64,000 nt of DNA. Source: Trebouxia sp. TZW2008 (Eukaryota > Chlorophyta > Trebouxiophyceae > Trebouxiales > Trebouxiaceae). Below, one piece after another: positions 22,830 through 35,200 of this stretch. The notes beneath the pieces were generated by a model. That model searched no databases and had not been told where the DNA came from. It saw nothing but the letters and a program-made list of their open reading frames with translations. The stretch lies in the NCBI GenBank assembly GCA_002118135.1, contig BDIU01000210.1, positions 335,492 through 399,491 of the forward strand, in the 5' to 3' direction. The position numbers and the translations under genes are program-made. The first letter of the stretch is position 1, and each line of letters opens with the position of its first letter.

Positions 22830-25800
22830 TTAAATGCTTGTGCTGTGTGTGGCCAAGTCTGCAAGTGACAGCTCCTGTTCATCCCTGGATGCTAGATTCT
22901 TTATGCGCACTTTGCCTGCTTCCCATTCCTTTGGGGCAACAATGACAAGACGATCTGCTGCCAAGCGATCTGTCACCTGCAACAGTTCCCAAGCACTGTT
23001 GCAAGCAGACGTCGCAGAAGAGACACAAAGCAGACATCACCTGTGACATGTGCGGCATATGCATCAGCTTGGATGCAAGTGTTGGCACAGATACTTGCAT
23101 GCCCAAATGAACATGAAGTCTTGGTTATGAACTGTGACATGAGGCACAGCTTGACACTAGCGTTACCCTGATGCAGCATTGCCAGCAATGCCCCTTTTGC
23201 CACAGCTTTTGTCATTAACATGGACGATTGTGAATACAGCATATGGGCTGCCAACATCATGCCAATGCATACAAATTAATGCATGCATCCAAGCAATGGT
23301 CGAATTGCCATTGCAGCATGTCCTGTAGTGGCCCAGCGGTGTAAATGCTGGTTCAGCAACCTGTCAACTGGCACCATCACCTGGCAGAGCTTCAACACAA
23401 ACACAGTGGAGCGCATGAACTGTTTGACATCACAATGCACTGAACTGCTGTCATGATGAGTGCTTGCATTGTGCAGGGTAGACTTTGGTGTCGCTCTGTC
23501 TGTAGTCTCCCCGGGCTGCCTCAATCGACAGAAGCTCACGGTATGACGCCTACTGGCATAAACGTTTGATTTTTCTTTCATGTCAGTTGGCTCACCTTGA
23601 AGACTTGCTTCATCTTCTTGGCTTCCAAGATGAGATCTACAGTGCGGCCAGATTGCCGCAACTGAGCAGCAACTTGACATCCTGCTGGCCGCAAGCTTTC
23701 GTCCATGACCATCACTACATCTTGTACCTGAAACCCCAGATGTTCTGCTGATGACAGGTTGCAACAAACACAGACGAGGGGCAGCCTCCAACAATGCTAT
23801 AGGAGCAGCCAGACGGAGTGCTGTTCATCTTCAAGCGCTTGCAAGGCACATCGATGGCAAATGCACTGTCTTCCATGAGACCACTTGCATTTTGGCCAAG
23901 TCTGAATGCTGGTGCTCAGCTGTATCAGTGCAACGTGAAGCAATGCCCAGCGTCACTGAGAACCCCAGGCGACAACATAGGACATATATTTAGCAGCCTC
24001 AAGCATTGTGCAGCAGATGAATCTCCATGTTCCGATTAAGGTAAGAGAAACTGCAGAGAATCCGGCCAGCATGCGGAATTATGGACTGTCTCTGCGCTGG
24101 CCTTGCAACTCGACAGCTGTCAAGCAAAAGAGGCTTGCCTGATGAGTCAGCTGGGGCAGGAGCTGCTTGTCCTTCAGGAGCTCCACAATGACAGCGTCTC
24201 CAAATCCAAAGCCAGCGCAGGGCTGATGGTCACCGCCAAAGGTTTCCAGCAGGTGGTCATACCGCCCACCTCCGGCAATGGCTCGCAGCTCACCCTTCCT
24301 GTCCCGCGCCTCAAACACAATGCCTGCAGCGATGACAGTCACTTCAGTGTGACTTGTCTGTCACAGCTTGCCAGCAGGTACACATACCTGCCGCCTCTGG
24401 CAATGGCTCGCAGCTCACCCTTCCTGTCTCGTGCCTTCAAGACAATGCCTGCGGCATGAAGCACATGTCAAGCTTGGGAAAGAGCGCAACATTCAGCTCA
24501 TCAATCCCATCTCACACCTCAAAAACAATTTCTGCAGCAAAATACAGCTGTTGTGCGCAAGCAACGGGGCAAAACAGTTGTGAGCTGTCTTGTGAGCTAT
24601 GCAGCAGCTGACTGCCAGTGGGCCCTGCTGCAATAGCTTGCAGCTCCGTTCAGGTCTCTCGCCTCAAAACCAATGCCTGCAGCGTGACTCACTGGTACAA
24701 CACGCCAGACCTCTGACAATGCAGCCATCATGCATCAGCCGTAACATTGTGTGCCGGTCGCTCATCATATACTACACCCAGCAATAAGCAAACATTTGAC
24801 AGTATGACCTCTGAGACGCAAAGCAGCATGTGGAGAGCGCAATACGGTGGCAACAACATGTATCATACAAGCCTACTGGAGTATCGAGAATTGGATTGGC
24901 CATCATGTGTGCTGTACCTGTGTAGTATGCCAGTCCTCTGACAACGGAGGCATCGTATATCAGCCAGTCTCTGAAGCCATATCCTTCTGCAAGCTGAAAC
25001 AGGCGCTGTAGCTGCTGCACAGCTTCATTGTCCTGCCCAAGCAGCTGCTGCACATCGTCCAGGCTGCGCATCTGCATGGCGCCCATAATGCTGGAGATTG
25101 CATCACTGCTCAAGCCAGCAGCCTGAAGCTCTGTCTCAACCTGCAACCAATCCACATTGTATGAGTGCGTAAAGCTGAACAACAGTCAAGGTGACAGCTG
25201 TGCCTGCTGCTGCTGCTGCTGCTGCTGAAGACCGCATAATAGCTTGAAGGTCTGTCTCAACCTGCAGATGCATGGTGGTTTGGGAACACGACTTCTTTCA
25301 CCACAGCAGGCAGCAGGCATGCCTCCTAATGACCACTGGCTAGCACAAAGCAGCTGCTGCACATCTTGCAGGCTGCGCATCTGCATGGCGTTCATGATAC
25401 CGGAAACTGCATCAGTGCTCAAGCCTGCAGCTTGAAGCTCTGTTTCAACCTGCAAACACTCAAGTATGTATGAACATAGAAGTAGAATGCAATTCAAGTG
25501 ACAAGCGTGCCTCATTACGATGCTAAGCACTGGTCAGCAGCACAAAGCTCGAGCCGCAGACACAGTATCAACATGTGGGCATGCAGTCAATTAAGGTAGA
25601 CTTTCAACAGGTCAACTTTTGCATGACAAACATGTCCAACCCTGTGAATCAGACGCAGCCTGCCCCAAGTGCACAAAGGCTGAGATGTGATGAAACAATT
25701 TGCAGCTTTGCTTCAGTAACTGCAGAGTGGATCACAGACATGCCTCTCCCTATTCCTGAGGCTTGGACATCAACCTCTATCTGAGTGCAGATGTCACAGC

Positions 25801-28635
25801 AATGCTCCGCGGACAATTGTGATTGGGTCTATGCAAGCCAATTGTAGAGTGTGACCAAGCCCAGCTCAAGACACCACGAGTAATACCTGATTCATCTAAC
25901 ACTTGTTTACAACAGCACGACTGCCCAACAATGTGTTGACAAACTTACAGCGCCCGCACACAAACAGCACTTACCACATGAAAGCAGAGACTGCATGTGC
26001 AGGCAGGACTTGATGGCTTGTAAGGGAAAGCAGTGCATTACCCCAGCACGCCAGTCCAGGGCGGAGGTTAGGTGGAGGGTTGGTGTGGACTGAATCACAG
26101 ACAGGCACGTCACGGGGGGCGCAGTGTATAACAAAGCATGAGGGCTATAGCACATGCAGTGCCCTGCTCTCACATGTCATGCATTGCTGCTTGGCTGCTC
26201 AACAGACCTTTGTTTTGCAGTGTGAAACATACAATTTTGCTGGAAGTCACTGCTGGCAACTGTCAATGTCTCCACCTGAGCAGGATCCTGAGCTGAAACA
26301 TGCCACGAATTCAAAGCCTGTGGCCCACCACCAAGTTCAGACTCTTTGGCGGCAGCTTTCAGCTCAAGATTGAAGATGACATTTGCAAGCAGCAATTTGC
26401 AGCATAATGCTGTCCTGCCTTACAGGCCAAAATACTGCACGTCGCAACGTCGCAGGCCTGTAACAATCTGGCTGCATTACAATCTTGACATGACACACCG
26501 ACCAGCAAGTTAAGGGACGGCTCAAGGCCAGCTACTCAGAATTGCTTGTGTGATCAATGTTGAGGTTGCATATTCAGCCAATGTCAAGTCTCTTGCATGT
26601 ACATCATCACGCGTGACATGCTAATGTTCCCTGAGGCGCTGCTGTCAAGCCTGTTGGCTGTATGGCAGCCATTTGCAACAGAGCGCATGCTTGCATGACC
26701 CCACACGCTGACATGCTTGCAAAGTCTAGAGCTGGAATTGTCAGGTGCAGTTGACCATATGCACGCCAATGCAGCAGCAGAAGCTCTAAGATGTCATTAC
26801 CTTGGAGCGCTTGTCGACTAGAACAAACATCTGGTGACTTGTCCATCTTGTGCACCGCCAGAAACAACCTGGTGTTTTGTACCTGCTGTGGATGCTCGGA
26901 TACTTTGTGGGATGATGCAATAGACAGCATGCTTGTGCAAGCAGAATGTCTGATTTGCCGTGCCTCTGGAAGGCTTGTGGACTGTGCCATTTGCTCCTGA
27001 TGGTTTGTCCCACTTGTGGGATCTCATATGCTTTGTCAGATGCAACAGCAACTGTGCCTGTGCAAGCAAAATGCCTGACTTGCCGTTTCCTTGGGAAGTT
27101 TGTCCATCTTATCCACTGTAACAAATGCTCCGGTAGCTGCATCAGGCGGAACCTGGTGCTGATCAAGCACCGCTTGCAGCAGCTGTCGGCTGGACACCTT
27201 GATCACCACGTCTTGTGATGTCAGCCCCACATTCTTGAAGAACATGACCATGGCGGCCAGCAGCTCAGCTTCAGCTTCAACACCAGCAACACCTTCACAG
27301 CAATTGCAGACAGTCAGCAAGCTTCATGTACAGCAAAGGCTGCAAACAGTGTATTGGCTCAAAGCGCTGTTCCTTGTCAGTTTGATACAGCTGCAAGAGT
27401 TGCCTCCACACTCTGAGAAATCTTTATGTGTTGTCGGGCCCGCAAACTTGACATCTAGCCTGCCTACATGCCTGCCTGCTTGCATAGAGACCTGCCTGCC
27501 TGTGTCTGCTTGCCTGCCTGTCTGGCTGTATGGTGCCTGTTTGCCTGCCCATCTGTTGAGAGCTTTCACAAGCGTGTAGTCAGCCCATCAGAGCTATACC
27601 TATGCAGTCCATGTTCCACTGGTAATGCTCCCTCCTTCTGCCTCTGGTGCTGCGCTCAAAGCGCCAACACTGAGCTAGGGTGAACCACTTGACAGGCTGT
27701 GGCAAGCCCTTGCCCTTCTGGAGGACCATGCGGGCTAGCGAGGGGGTGAACTCAGGGCGTAGCGCCATACGTCGGCCACCCTTGTCCTGCAGAGACAGAT
27801 ATGAAGTACAGTCATGCCATCACTGCTTGCATGTCGGTGAGCTCAAAAATCTGCATCTGGCACGGTAAGGCTTGCATGCAGCCCTGTGACGGCACAGTAT
27901 CACATATACAAGCAGCGAGCAGACACATGCTGGAAGCAAAAACCATGTGTGCTGAGCAATCATGCATACAGCTGCCTCCAAGACAAGAGTGAGGTGTCAC
28001 AGCAGCACAACATTCTTCACAAAACTAAGATTTGAGTCTGAACCTCAAAGTTATAGAGTTGGTCTGTGATCTCTTCCCCAGCCTTGCGAATGAATAGGGC
28101 CTCTGATTCCAGGACTGGGGCGTCCACTTGCTCAAATGCAAACAGTCGGCTGACTCCTATCATATGATCAAATAGCCAATTTCTCAAGCGCATCTCATCA
28201 GGATGAAAGTCCCTTGTACCTGAAGACGGTTGGAATAACATAAGTTAAGCTTATCTGCAAAGGCAGGGCCCTATAGTAATGGGTGGTAATTTTTGTCAGC
28301 GCGCACCTCTGGGTGGTTGTGTACTTATAGCTTCCTGCTGTGCTTGACGTGCTGGCGCTGCTGCAGCCTTGCGGCCACCTGAAGCTTCCTGTTCCTGCAT
28401 AACCTCTGGTCATTCCTGACAGTTGCAGCTAGAAGCATCAGTCCTTACAGTAGAACAAGCGTTGGCTCACCTGCACGACTGTACTTGAGCTACAACGGCA
28501 TCCGCATCTGCCTGAGGCTGCTGATTGGAATCGCACATTGCTGTGACGGGCCTGTGATGCATCCTTTCGCAATGCTAAAGCACGAGAGAGACGGATTGAG
28601 CAGAACCTGGCTTGGGAGGGGATGCCTTGCAACAT
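22830..28635 (-). CDS. HARS: Histidyl-tRNA synthetase, organellar type
   Basis: Nine phase-consistent exons: 28635-28471, 28394-28307, 28219-28044, 27786-27600, 27292-27084, 25140-24918, 24323-24139, 23727-23596, 22976-22830; 503 residues. Exon 1 ([20 protein letters not shown]) and exon 2 (Gln/Ala-rich) look like an organelle presequence. The catalytic core follows: [17 protein letters not shown] (motif 1 region), [14 protein letters not shown], motif 2 [18 protein letters not shown], HisA-type [13 protein letters not shown] and [11 protein letters not shown]. The anticodon domain comes last ([39 protein letters not shown]). The plant orthologue serves chloroplast and mitochondrion; dual targeting here is inferred. 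Donors of exons 5 and 7 are GC (ACG|GCAAGT, CAG|GCAAGC). Exons 5, 6 and 7 have tandem copies in flanking introns. It is divergent from the B56 gene. Confidence 0.95.
24360..24700 (-). pseudogene. Two decayed copies of HisRS exon 7 acceptor region
   Basis: Segments near 24368-24465 and 24600-24690 repeat the start of exon 7 (real acceptor at 24324), including CTGCAGGCATTG-like ends and the GGCGGG...CGAGCCATTGCC region. Both have indels that break the frame. Confidence 0.75.
25205..25455 (-). pseudogene. Duplicate(s) of HisRS exon 6
   Basis: From 25451 downward, about 37 codons parallel the real exon 6: [19 protein letters not shown] versus [19 protein letters not shown], with mostly conservative changes and an intact acceptor. 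The frame continues only to about 25335 and lacks a matching donor. A third, shorter copy at about 25261-25220 repeats only the acceptor and first codons before running into a CAG tract (25228-25202). Confidence 0.8.
26830..27075 (-). pseudogene. Degenerate copies of HisRS exon 5 3' end
   Basis: The exon 5 end region (GATAAGATGGACAAACTTCC ... GGCAAGTCAGGCATTTTGC) recurs about 100-130 bp apart twice further into the intron, with substitutions and stops. Confidence 0.55.
27460..27560. repeat. CTGC-rich tandem repeat in HisRS intron 4
   Basis: Low-complexity GCCTGCCTGCTTG-type repeats of period 4 with interruptions. Confidence 0.75.
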
Positions 28636-29228
28636 AGGGTTGCACTCACTGATACCCCAGCACCTTTCTGCCTGTCATACAAGCAAGGCAAGGGCAAAAT
28701 ATAACGCTAAGCAAGTAAACAAAGCTGTGATCACTTCTCCATGCCCAGCAATGTGAAGACTAAGCGCCTGAACTTGCAAGCTACGCAGCCCAGTCGATAC
28801 AGACAATTCGAGCAGCGCAACCGGCCGTGATACAGACAGCTAGCAGGGCTGCGCGCCAGCACACGAGCAAGATCAAAAGCACACAGGCACAGCAGGTAGT
28901 AATTGCATTAAATGACCCATTAAACTTCGCACCCCTTGTCAAGCCCAGCGACCAAGCTTCGGCTGCAGATAGCAATACGCAGAGACCGGCCAATTGCTTA
29001 AAAATTTGCTTGCAGATCTCAGCACTCTTCAGCGCGCTGTGCTGAGCAGCGGTCGATTGGCCTGCCTCGCTGATGTTGCAGCCCTTCGAGGGTGAACACA
29101 CTCTTATTGTAGCACATACGATCCTTGAAAGAAAGCCATCACTCTGTGTGATCGCGTTTGATGCGCCAGAAGGACTTTCATGACGCGCTTGAGCAGCAAG
29201 AGCCTCTGTCGCCTGGCCTCACGTGACG
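28636..29228. promoter_or_regulatory. Divergent promoter region, HisRS / PP2A B56
   Basis: This lies between two divergent start codons 593 bp apart. It contains CG-bearing stretches near 28790-28870 and 29140-29220 unlike flanking introns. No TATA box is convincing. Confidence 0.45.
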
Positions 29229-32200
29229 ATGTTGAGGTCTATGAAACAGAAGTTCGGTAGCAAGACCACTAAAGGCAACTCCGTCTCGCGGGACGAGCCA
29301 GCTTCATTGCAGAACAGCAGACCGGCAGTAGCCAACTCTTCGGCAATATCAGGTCGCTCTGGCTCCATCAGCCGCAACAACAGCCTTCCCGTGCGTGAAA
29401 AGATCCCCCAGCCATCCCTTGATCCAGCATCAGCCCAGCAATACTACGCAGACACCCTCCCATCTTTCCGAGATGTGCCCAATTCAGAAAAGCAAAGTCT
29501 GTTCATCAAGAAGCTCCACTTGTGCGCATTCACCTTTGACTTCACAGACCAGTCCAAAAATGTCAGGGAGAAGGAAGTGAAGCGGCAGACATTGCTTGAG
29601 TTAGCTGACTACATCAATCAAAAGGATGGCGCCAAGTTCACAGAATCAGTTGCTGAGGATGTCATTTTCATGCTCAACAACAACCTTTTCCGAGCTTTGC
29701 CTGCCACCAAGTCTCATGACCAGGACAATCTGGATCCTGATGAAGAAGAGCCAACACTAGAACCAGCATGGCCGCATCTACAGGCAAGTACTGCAAGCGA
29801 CATCCTCATCTGTAGTCACTGCCAGCCTTTCTGTGCTTCACACCTTGCAAAATGCTGCCTCTTATGCTCGTATCAAATCTCATGCTGCATGTCATGCATG
29901 GCCTTGTCACGCATCCAGCCCCAGTCACTGCATCACCTTCTGTGACTGCTTCACATATGCATGCTGATCTTTCTGCACTAGCACAAAATGTAGCGCATCA
30001 TTGTTTCTGTCACTGTCTGTGACTGATGCCAGGCTGAGCATGGCGTGTAGGATCATGTGACTGTGTTCTGATGGGGGCACCTGAGTACAGCTCACGTACG
30101 ATCTGATGTCAATGAGCTATATGCTTATGTGCTCTATGTCATGGGCAGAACAACAAGGCTATCTGAGGCCAAGCATGCATGGCGCTGATGGTTTATATGT
30201 TTCTGATGCAGATTGTCTACGAGTTTCTGCTGCGCTATGTCTGTGCCAATGACACAGATGCAAAGGTTGCAAAGAAGTATGTAGATCAGTCCTTTGTGGT
30301 CCGGCTGCTGGAGCTCTTTGACTCAGAAGACCCCAGAGAGCGGGATTACCTGAAGACCATCCTCCATAGGATATATGGGAAATTCATGGTTCATCGGCCC
30401 TTTGTTAGGAAAGCCATCAACAACGTCTTCTACCGCTTTGTCTTTGAGACAGAGCACCACAACGGCGTTGCAGAGCTTTTAGAGATTCTGGGAAGCATCA
30501 TCAACGGCTTTGCTCTGCCACTCAAAGATGAGCACAAGGTACGTCATCAGTCCAATGTGTATGCATCTGATGTTGGCATGTGGTGGTTGTCAACACTCCT
30601 TGGCTCTTGCATATCACTGATGGTATGAGATCACATGCTTGCAGCATTGTGAACAGTCATGCTTCAGACAAGCTCTGTCTGAGTGCATCATAGGTTTCAA
30701 GACAGAAAGTGTTTGGTCTGGCCAACAGCATGTTCTAACAGAGTTCTGATGGCGACCGTTGCTGTTGATGATCCTGTTGCGACTGTTATAGCAAGTCTCA
30801 CAATTAGAGCTCTGTCAAAATATGATTGCCTGCGTGAGGTCTTCCTGCCTGTGATGTTGCTCCTTAGCTCACATCAAATGTGCAGTGGACTCCTGCTCTG
30901 ACCTACTGTTGCTCATCTGGTCATGCCATGTTGACTCTGCATGTTTCTCATCTGCATCATGCCCACTTGTTCTGTGACTGCTGCTTCTATGACCAAGTGT
31001 TAGCTCGTTCTGTGGGCATCTGTAACCGACTTTGGGTTTATCGTTTGGGTGGCTTTGAGGGATCAACAGGAGATTTTCTGGTGTCGTTGGAGCGTTTTGT
31101 GACCCAGGCAGCAGCATATCTGGGTGATCACGACTGACACAGGGATCATTTGTTGTGTTTGCAGAGCTTCCTGCACAAAGCCCTGATGCCCCTGCACAAG
31201 CCCAAGTGTGTGGGCCTGTACCATCAGCAGCTGGCCTACTGCGTCACTCAGGTGGGCTGCACTCACAATGCTTGAATGCAATCTGCTTACCGGACGTCTC
31301 CTATACACAAAGACTCCAACCCTCAAAAAGTCATGGGCATTAGCAGCTGGCCTACTGCATCACTCAGGTAAGATTTACACAAGCTGTCATATACTCTCAT
31401 GTCAGGTCAAATGGTCATTCCTGTCCGGCTTGTTCTGTTGATGACAAGTCTTGTCTCCTGCCAAGGCATATCCGCCAGCAGCTGACGTAAATGCATTATC
31501 CAGGTGAGGTGGGTGCATGCTGTTTAAGAACAATTCATGTGTGAAATGTCTTGAGACCTGAGTTCATCGTCTGTCTCAGCCTCTTCATGCACAGAGACAG
31601 CTTTGAGTCACGTGGGTCAAGTGAGGCTTGCAGCTGTTCTGGATGCATGGCGAACTCTACAAGTCTGTGTCTGCAAAGACTATGAGCTACAGGGCTCGAG
31701 CTCTTTGAGCGCGAGACGTTTCTTTCTCAAAGAGCTTGCTCTTTGTAGCTCATATTCTTTGCAGACACAGACTTGTAGAGTTCGCCATTCATCCAGAATA
31801 GCTGCAAGCCTGACTTTGCACATGTTGCCAAATGTGTCTAGAACAGGTGTACTGCAGAGGGTACAACACGTTCTCCAACACAGAATTGCTAGGAGTCAGT
31901 TTTGGCAAAGTTGCATGTGGTCAGGAGCTAGATGCCGTCCATCTTGTGCAAGACATCCAACTTTATGTGCAAAGCATCACGCCACGAGTCATGCAGTGCT
32001 GTATCAGCCAGAGCCATGCCAAGGCAGGTACCTCACATGATTTGTCACATCAAATTGGTCACAGCTTTGTTGGCTAGCTGAAGCATGTCAGTATTGTCCT
32101 CTTCTTCTGCTTTCTGCTGCTCAGAGGCTTTTATGTCCAGATGGGCTTACAGTATCTAGCTTGATTGCAGCTTAGTGTTGGGATCATGCAGCTCTCACCT

Positions 32201-35200
32201 TGGTGCTTAAAGGGGTGATCCTCAACATCGATCAGTTTCCCCACATTGCTCATCTGTTTTATGATGCAGTCACACAGTATTGAGATCCTTTTCTGCTGTC
32301 TGGCAATGGACATAGCTGCTATCGTGTCTGTGTCGTCTGCACCAGGACACTGCCACTGCTGCTGTTGGACTCGTGGGTTACGCTGACATGTGCATTATGC
32401 TATATGTGACTCTGCATGACATGACGCTGCTGGAGACTCTTCAGCCAAAGCAGTCAGACCAGCATTGAAACCTTTTACATCGCTGCGTTTTAATGCAAGA
32501 GGAAGGCCTTGGCACACAGATACCAGCAGGCATGTCAGAGCATTCCAATGGTCAGTCCATAACGCTCTGACATGCAATACAGTACATTTTTGTAGTAAAG
32601 ACATTTGATGTAAGAACAATTTTGATATAAGGACCCCGCCATTGGTGACCAATCACTGCATTCTGATTGCAGTGGTCCCTCTGAGTACGGACATTGTGTC
32701 GTAAGGACAGATTCTTTGGTAACCAAAGCAGTCGTTACAAAGAGAGTTTGCTGTAATATGCAATATGCCAAAGCGTCAGTTGTGCAGACACATCAGAAAG
32801 GACTTTGCAGATGAATGCAATGGGGTCTTCTGTTTTCAGAGGATGGCTGCTGTTTTGCATATGTCTAGGACACACAAGGCTTCAAGCTGGGGTTTGCCTT
32901 ATGTCAAACTCGCAGCTGAGATCTGTCTGTGCCTGTCAGATTGCAACCTTGTCTGTCATGGGAGTCTGCACAACACACATTCACTCTGGTCATTCACCTT
33001 CAGCCGCTACGGGCTAGTTCTGGTTGATGTGGCTGATGTGCTGCATATGTTTAGTACAAGACGATTCCACACCCACAGTTGGAGCCTTGTTTGACCCAGA
33101 CATATACGCAACATGCATTAGTCATGCTGCTGAGCAGCTTGAATGCAAGTGTATCCTTCTGAACGGGGAGGTGGCTGCTCTTGTGCATATGTCTGGGCTG
33201 TCTAGGGTTCCATCATAGCAATGTCCACAACACACATTCACTATGGTCATTCACCTGCAGCCATTCACCTGCAGCCGTTCACCTGCAGCCGCTACAGGCC
33301 AGTCTTGGTTGATGCAACTGCTGTTGTGCATATGTTTGGTTTGGAAATGGCTCCACGCTCACAGTTGGAGCCTTGTCTGTCCTACACATATACATATCAT
33401 AAATTTGCAGCGGTCAATTGGGCTGCAGCCGTTACAGGCTGGTCCTGACCGACGCAGCTACTGTTGAGCGTGTTTCCTGGAGAGACAAGGCTTCGACTGT
33501 CAAGTTGCCTGATCTGTCATGGAACCCTGCACCATTTGGCTGCAGCGCCCACACGCTAGTCATGATTGATGTGGCTGTTGTGAATGTTGTCAGGACAGAC
33601 TCGTTTTTGGTTTTGGATCCTAGACGCATGCACATGCATCCACTGACGATGCTCATTGGGTCAAAGCTACTACATGCTAGGCTTGGTCGATGTGGCTGCT
33701 GTTGTGCACTGCTGTTGTGCACATGTGGAGGGTTGACTCTGCTTCAATTCTGACTTCGAAGCCTGTTTGTCCTAAACATTTGCTCAATATGCCTTCACAA
33801 CAGTTCTTTGTCTGCAGCAGTTACGGCTAGTCCAGTGATTGTAACTGCTCACTATCTGGGTGATTGTGCGCTTCCTCTGTGACTGTTGTCATCACCTGGA
33901 ACATGCTGCGCTGACTCTGCTCTTGCACAGCAGCAGAGGATGCTGCCAAGCACTCCTATCTCATGTGAAACACATGCTGCTCTTATTCTTTGAGGAAGCG
34001 TGTTAGTGACTGGCTTAGCAAAGCGTTTTAGTGACTGGCTGAGCAAGCTAGTTCTCCAGCAAGGGGGCGAATCAGCAATACAGCAAATCACTTGAGTTAT
34101 AAATTGGATCAGTCAATCTCTCAATTAGTTGGTGACTGAATTTGTGGGTGAATGGACGAGGGGGGGACTGCATAATTGTATAAGTGAATGGCAATGAGCG
34201 CTGATCACTAGGGTGGTGCAAGTTGTGGAGCCGGTCAAGTAGGCATCCAGTCAGTCAGTCAGGCAATCACTGCCTCATCAATGAGCAGATGGCAGATTGC
34301 ATACATTCATGCAATGATAGCTGCTGCTGGAGTTGGAATGAGTCCATGCATGAATGCTGTGGGTATGTGCAGTTTGTGGACAAGGAGCCGAGCCTGGCGG
34401 AGCCAGTGCTAGGGCAACTGCTCAAGTTCTGGCCCCTCACCAACAGCCAGAAGGAGGTGCTCTTCCTTGGCGAGCTGGAAGAAATCCTGGAAATGACACA
34501 GGTGCACCTTTCTTCCTGTCACAGCATTGATCATACATTCAACGTGTGATCTGATGACACTTAGCATAAAGATTATCTTTTTGTACATCCCGTTTGATCT
34601 TGGAACCAGTTGCTGCATTCTGACTACAGTACTCTAGTTTCAGGGATACTTTCCTTGGGAAGAAATGCAGTCCTTACATCAGCACACTAGTGCACTTAGT
34701 GCTGATGTTGGTGCCCATACTGGTGCTGGTCCTGAAATTATGACTGTTGCATGCGCACCCCTGGTAGCAATGCATGCAAGCACCTTGAGCACAGGACAGC
34801 ATGCTTTGACAAGGCTACTTGTAAATTTACTTACCAGTATTTGCAGCAGATCATCTGCAGAAGATAGGGCTTGCGGAAGGTTGCTCACATTAGAGCGCAA
34901 AGTGAAATGGCGGGTGTCTTAGCACGACACGTCTTGCGTGCGTCTGAGCTCACAGCAGCAGCAGTCCTTTGCCATGTCTACGTTTATGAAGTACCTACCT
35001 TGCGGCCCTCCAAGGGATGACATGCGACATGAAGTATCCTCATGAAATCGGGCCCACCATTCCTGTGTGCACGACTTAACAAGCTATTGACACACTGCAG
35101 GCGACTGAGTTTGCCAAAATCATGGTCCCCTTGTTCAAGCAGGTTGCCAAGTGCCTCAACAGCTCACACTTCCAGGTGAGACACTACGTTCTTGTGCAGT

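Noticed and set aside
23276..23794. Minus-strand open frame of 172 codons across HisRS exon 8
   Set aside because: It is in a different frame from the HisRS anticodon-domain exon (23727-23596) and has no recognisable motif.
31603..32040. Plus-strand open frame of 145 codons over the hairpin
   Set aside because: The frame crosses the inverted repeat, where long open frames arise by symmetry; no protein similarity.
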